A program made the position numbers and the translations under genes. From Lates calcarifer (Eukaryota > Chordata > Actinopteri > Centropomidae), in the NCBI RefSeq assembly GCF_001640805.2, contig NC_066838.1, forward strand, positions 7,272,601 through 7,336,600: a stretch of DNA of 64,000 nt. Reading direction: 5' to 3'. Shown here one piece after another: positions 61,741 to 64,000 of this stretch. The notes under the pieces were generated by a model. The model was not told where the DNA came from and did no database searches. It saw only the letters and a program-made list of their open reading frames with translations. The stretch's first letter is position 1, and every line of letters starts with the position of its first letter.

Positions 61741-62532
61741 TGAGGGGAAGTTCATGTGTTTTTTTAATGGTATCATATAAATCAAATTCTAAATCCTCTT
61801 TTTTATTTCTTCTTTTTTTACCACATACTCAAACATGTCAGCATGTGGTGCTTAAATTTTTTTTTACAGAAAATCCTTTTTTTCTTTTCCTTTTTTTAAA
61901 CACTGACGCATGGTTGTCATCCCGCTCACTAATTAGCTGTCATGAGTTCTTACTCCCAGAAAATCCATTCACTCCTCACTAGCAAGAATATTGCAGGTTT
62001 ACATAGCTTAAAGCTTTTGCTAAATAGCATCTTACCTGCAGAAAAGTGTGAGATGGGCCAAGCAGGTTGTCTCTATTAAACACTTTTAACAGTTCAGATT
62101 AGTGTGTTTATTCTGTCTGCCATGAAAAATACAAATTCCTGTTTTCTGCAGCAACATATTCCTCCACCAACACTAGAGATGTTTAGCATTCTGCTGCGTC
62201 ATCACGCTGTCACATATTATCAATATAACACAAAGATTAGCATTAGGAGGAAGCAGAGTCGGCACTGCATCGTGCTGACTTATCTCAGTGTTCATTCTGT
62301 CAGAAGGCGAGGACACCTGTGGACACATGAGGTGCCCATTCAGTTAAGGTGCACATGTGTGTTTCATGCTTGAGTCAGAAATGAATGCAGTGGAGTGTGT
62401 GAGGTCAGATGGTGTGATCATGTCAAACCACTCTGAAAACTTTAATCAGACACTGATTCTGTGGCTCAGCAGTTTGACTCTCTAATGTGTTCACACTTAG
62501 TTTCAGAATTCACATGCTAATTAACCATGTTT
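61741..62532. other. No gene seen; T-rich tracts
   Basis: Several poly-T runs at 61757-61920 inflate Phe/Leu-rich open frames. No gene or repeat family was recognised. Confidence 0.5.
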
Positions 62533-62710
62533 TGTGCAGTTACAGTGACCTTGACCTTTTATCACCAAAAGCTAAGATCCTCAAGTCCGAGTGAACGTTT
62601 GCACTAAATTTCAAGACGTTCCCTCCAGGCATCACTGAGACACTGTCTCAATGGGTTGTTGAAAACATAATTCCTCTGGCCACGACTGTTGCCCACGTGG
62701 AGGCATAAAA
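62533..62710 (+). repeat. Second dispersed fish repeat family, fragment
   Basis: Phrases CAGTTACAGTGACCTTGACC, GTCCGAGTGAACGTTTGCAC, a TTCCCTCCAGGCATC block, then AACATAATTCCTCTGGCCAC and GTGGAGGCATAAAA occur in the order I remember from a repeat found all over percomorph genomes. Class not known to me. Confidence 0.6.
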
Positions 62711-63539
62711 GCAGTCAGTATTATCCCCAGATTTAGTCTCTTGGGCTACAAACTAGCTTCCATGCCTTCTTGGCAGAGGTTTGTTCTAGCTGTTTGCAGC
62801 TTGTGAAGAAGACTGGAAGACACCTCTGAGCACTGAAAATAACACAGCATTTTCAGCAAAAAAATTATCTGTTTTCATTTACAGATAATTTTCCTAATAA
62901 GACACCAGGGCTGATCATCAATCAAAGATAAGACAGAGCCGTGAGGAGAATACATCATCATCACATCTTCATTTGAGCAAAACAGCTATTTACAAAATGT
63001 ATGTGTCATGTCAAAAATTGGAATGGTTTTCACAATCAAAAATACTGAGCCACCAAGTAAACTGCTTAGTCATTTGTTATAGCTGACGGTTGGAGCAGCA
63101 CACTGCTTTTCATTCACCCCCTGTCAGCACTGACCATTGTAATTGAAAATAGCTTTAATTACGTTCAGTTGGAGGGTGGTGATGGTTGTTGTGAGTAGAG
63201 CTGAGGGGGCGTTCAGCACAACATGAGGGTCTCCAGGCTGAAGAAAAGAAAGCCAAACAAGCACAACAAATTACTGTCATTCTCCGCTGAGGGAGAGAGG
63301 GGGAGAGAGAGAGTGCGTGCAGTATATGTTTGTATGTCCATCCGCCTGTGTCACTGTCATTCACTCTGTGAGCATTAAAGATGCTGTGTGTGTATGTGTG
63401 TTGTATGTGTGTGTCTTCTGGGAGTGTTGTTCTGGATAAAACTGGTGTGCCTGTAACTCTCTGTCTCATAAATCTGGGATCATTCTGCACAGATGACTGA
63501 ACATGTCCATCTACTGGCATATGATTCAGGCAAACTAGT
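62711..63539. other. No gene seen; GA and GT tracts
   Basis: A GAGA stretch at 63291-63314 and a TGTGTATGTG stretch at 63385-63414. The 135-codon minus-strand frame at 63155-63562 is shaped by these low-complexity tracts (His/Thr- and Ser/Leu-rich segments) and shows no domain. Confidence 0.5.
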
Positions 63540-63900
63540 CGTCCCCTGGATGCACTGACCATGGTCTCGGTGATGACTGAGCCTCATTAAACACCTCCCC
63601 ACTACTACCACCCACCCACACATTCACACACACACTACACAAACACACACCCCCACCCACATTTTGGAGAGAAATTGAGGTTGCTGTGTCAGTGGCCTGG
63701 CGGTGAGGAGCCTTGTACCAGGGGAGTAATTGAGATGGCCGGTGAAAAGGGGAGCGAGGCTTAGACAACCATCCACACAAGTTCCTGGCTGCCGTCCAAT
63801 TATACCCAGCAGCCTCTACTACCTCCTGAACTCCAATTATAGTCTGCAAAGCTCGGCTGGTCAGAGAACCTGTCACCCCTCTCTCCCTCCCTCCCTCCCA
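63540..63900. other. Candidate conserved noncoding block
   Basis: 63660-63870 is clean DNA with CAATTATA/CCAATTAT words (about 63797 and 63832), GTAATTGAGATGG (about 63725) and retained CpGs. A CA-rich tract (63607-63660) precedes it. The 154-codon minus-strand frame covering this region is open only up to the window edge and shows no known domain; I consider it a chance frame, but an exon continuing outside cannot be excluded. Confidence 0.3.
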
Positions 63901-64000
63901 CAACTGCCGGCAAGAAATAGCAAAGTCAAAGACAATGTGTGATGTCCTCGGTGTATGTGTGTGTGAGTGAGAGAGAGGGAGGGAAGGTGTTTTGAACACA
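63901..64000. other. GT/GA simple-sequence end of window
   Basis: GTGTATGTGTGTGTGAGTGAGAGAGAGGGAGGG-type text (split: GT part 63951-63966, GA part 63967-63985). No gene. Confidence 0.6.

Noticed and set aside
63155..63562. 135-codon open frame, minus strand
   Set aside because: Composition follows the GT and GA simple repeats (His/Thr, Ser/Leu runs); no domain.
63535..63999. 154-codon open frame, minus strand
   Set aside because: Longest frame in the window, but it begins with Ser/His/Thr low-complexity text from the GT/GA tract, has no domain I know, and reaches the edge only because the window ends. A chance frame is likelier than an exon.
7400..64000. CRISPR arrays, phage, operons, rRNA
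   Set aside because: The repeats are vertebrate-type; no regularly spaced identical repeats with unique spacers, no ribosome binding sites and no rRNA text were found.

Overview
This 64 kb window looks like vertebrate nuclear DNA, most likely from a spiny-rayed (percomorph) teleost. It is AT-leaning, has long (CA)n, (GT)n, (TA)n, (TAGA)n and poly-A/T tracts, and carries degraded fish-type interspersed repeats: a tRNA-headed SINE, an L1-like LINE tail, a Tc1/mariner relic, a hAT-type terminus and several copies of a dispersed repeat I remember from percomorph genomes. There is no bacterial gene packing, ribosome binding site, operon, phage, CRISPR array, rRNA or functional tRNA. I did not find one convincing protein-coding exon. 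The open frames are short, uninterrupted only by chance, and unlike any protein I know. The window is therefore either a gene desert or the inside of one or more very large introns; the sequence alone does not decide which.

Layout. 1-7.4 kb is unique-looking DNA with one short dispersed-repeat copy (3.71-3.85 kb) and a purine-rich strand (5.09-5.26 kb). At 7.40-7.73 kb lies a SINE with a near-perfect target-site duplication. 10.3-10.5 kb is a candidate conserved noncoding block. 12.58-13.32 kb is a 5'-truncated L1-like LINE flanked by a perfect 12-bp duplication, followed by a Tc1-type transposase relic (13.80-14.06 kb) and a 0.5 kb dispersed-repeat copy (15.09-15.61 kb). 16.5-16.95 kb and 21.2-21.5 kb are clean, CpG-retaining blocks that could be conserved enhancers. 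A hAT-like terminus sits at 20.28-20.35 kb and a (TA)34(GA)11 microsatellite at 25.5 kb. A degenerate array with about 12 units of 21 bp occupies 29.76-30.01 kb. Antisense copies of the dispersed repeat (31.6 kb) and of a LINE C-terminal region (32.4-33.0 kb) follow.

From 33 to 46 kb I see mostly unique sequence with candidate conserved blocks near 35.3, 37.2 and 41 kb. 46.06-46.2 kb is a GACTTGG-type degenerate array, followed by a candidate conserved region at 46.5-47.0 kb. A MITE-like element lies at 48.15-48.33 kb, a perfect 19-bp hairpin at 52.21 kb, a candidate block at 54.1-54.4 kb and a strong CTCF-like motif at 55.93 kb. The right end has two more repeat fragments (60.6 and 62.5 kb) and two candidate conserved blocks (61.1-61.7 and 63.5-63.9 kb).

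No genes can be assigned to a pathway. If the window does anything, it is probably cis-regulation of a distant or host gene. The conserved-block calls are inferred from sequence texture and would need a multi-species alignment. I found no evidence of a new biological system; the best-supported unusual objects are the perfect hairpin at 52.21 kb, the 21-bp array and the two retroelement insertions with intact target-site duplications.
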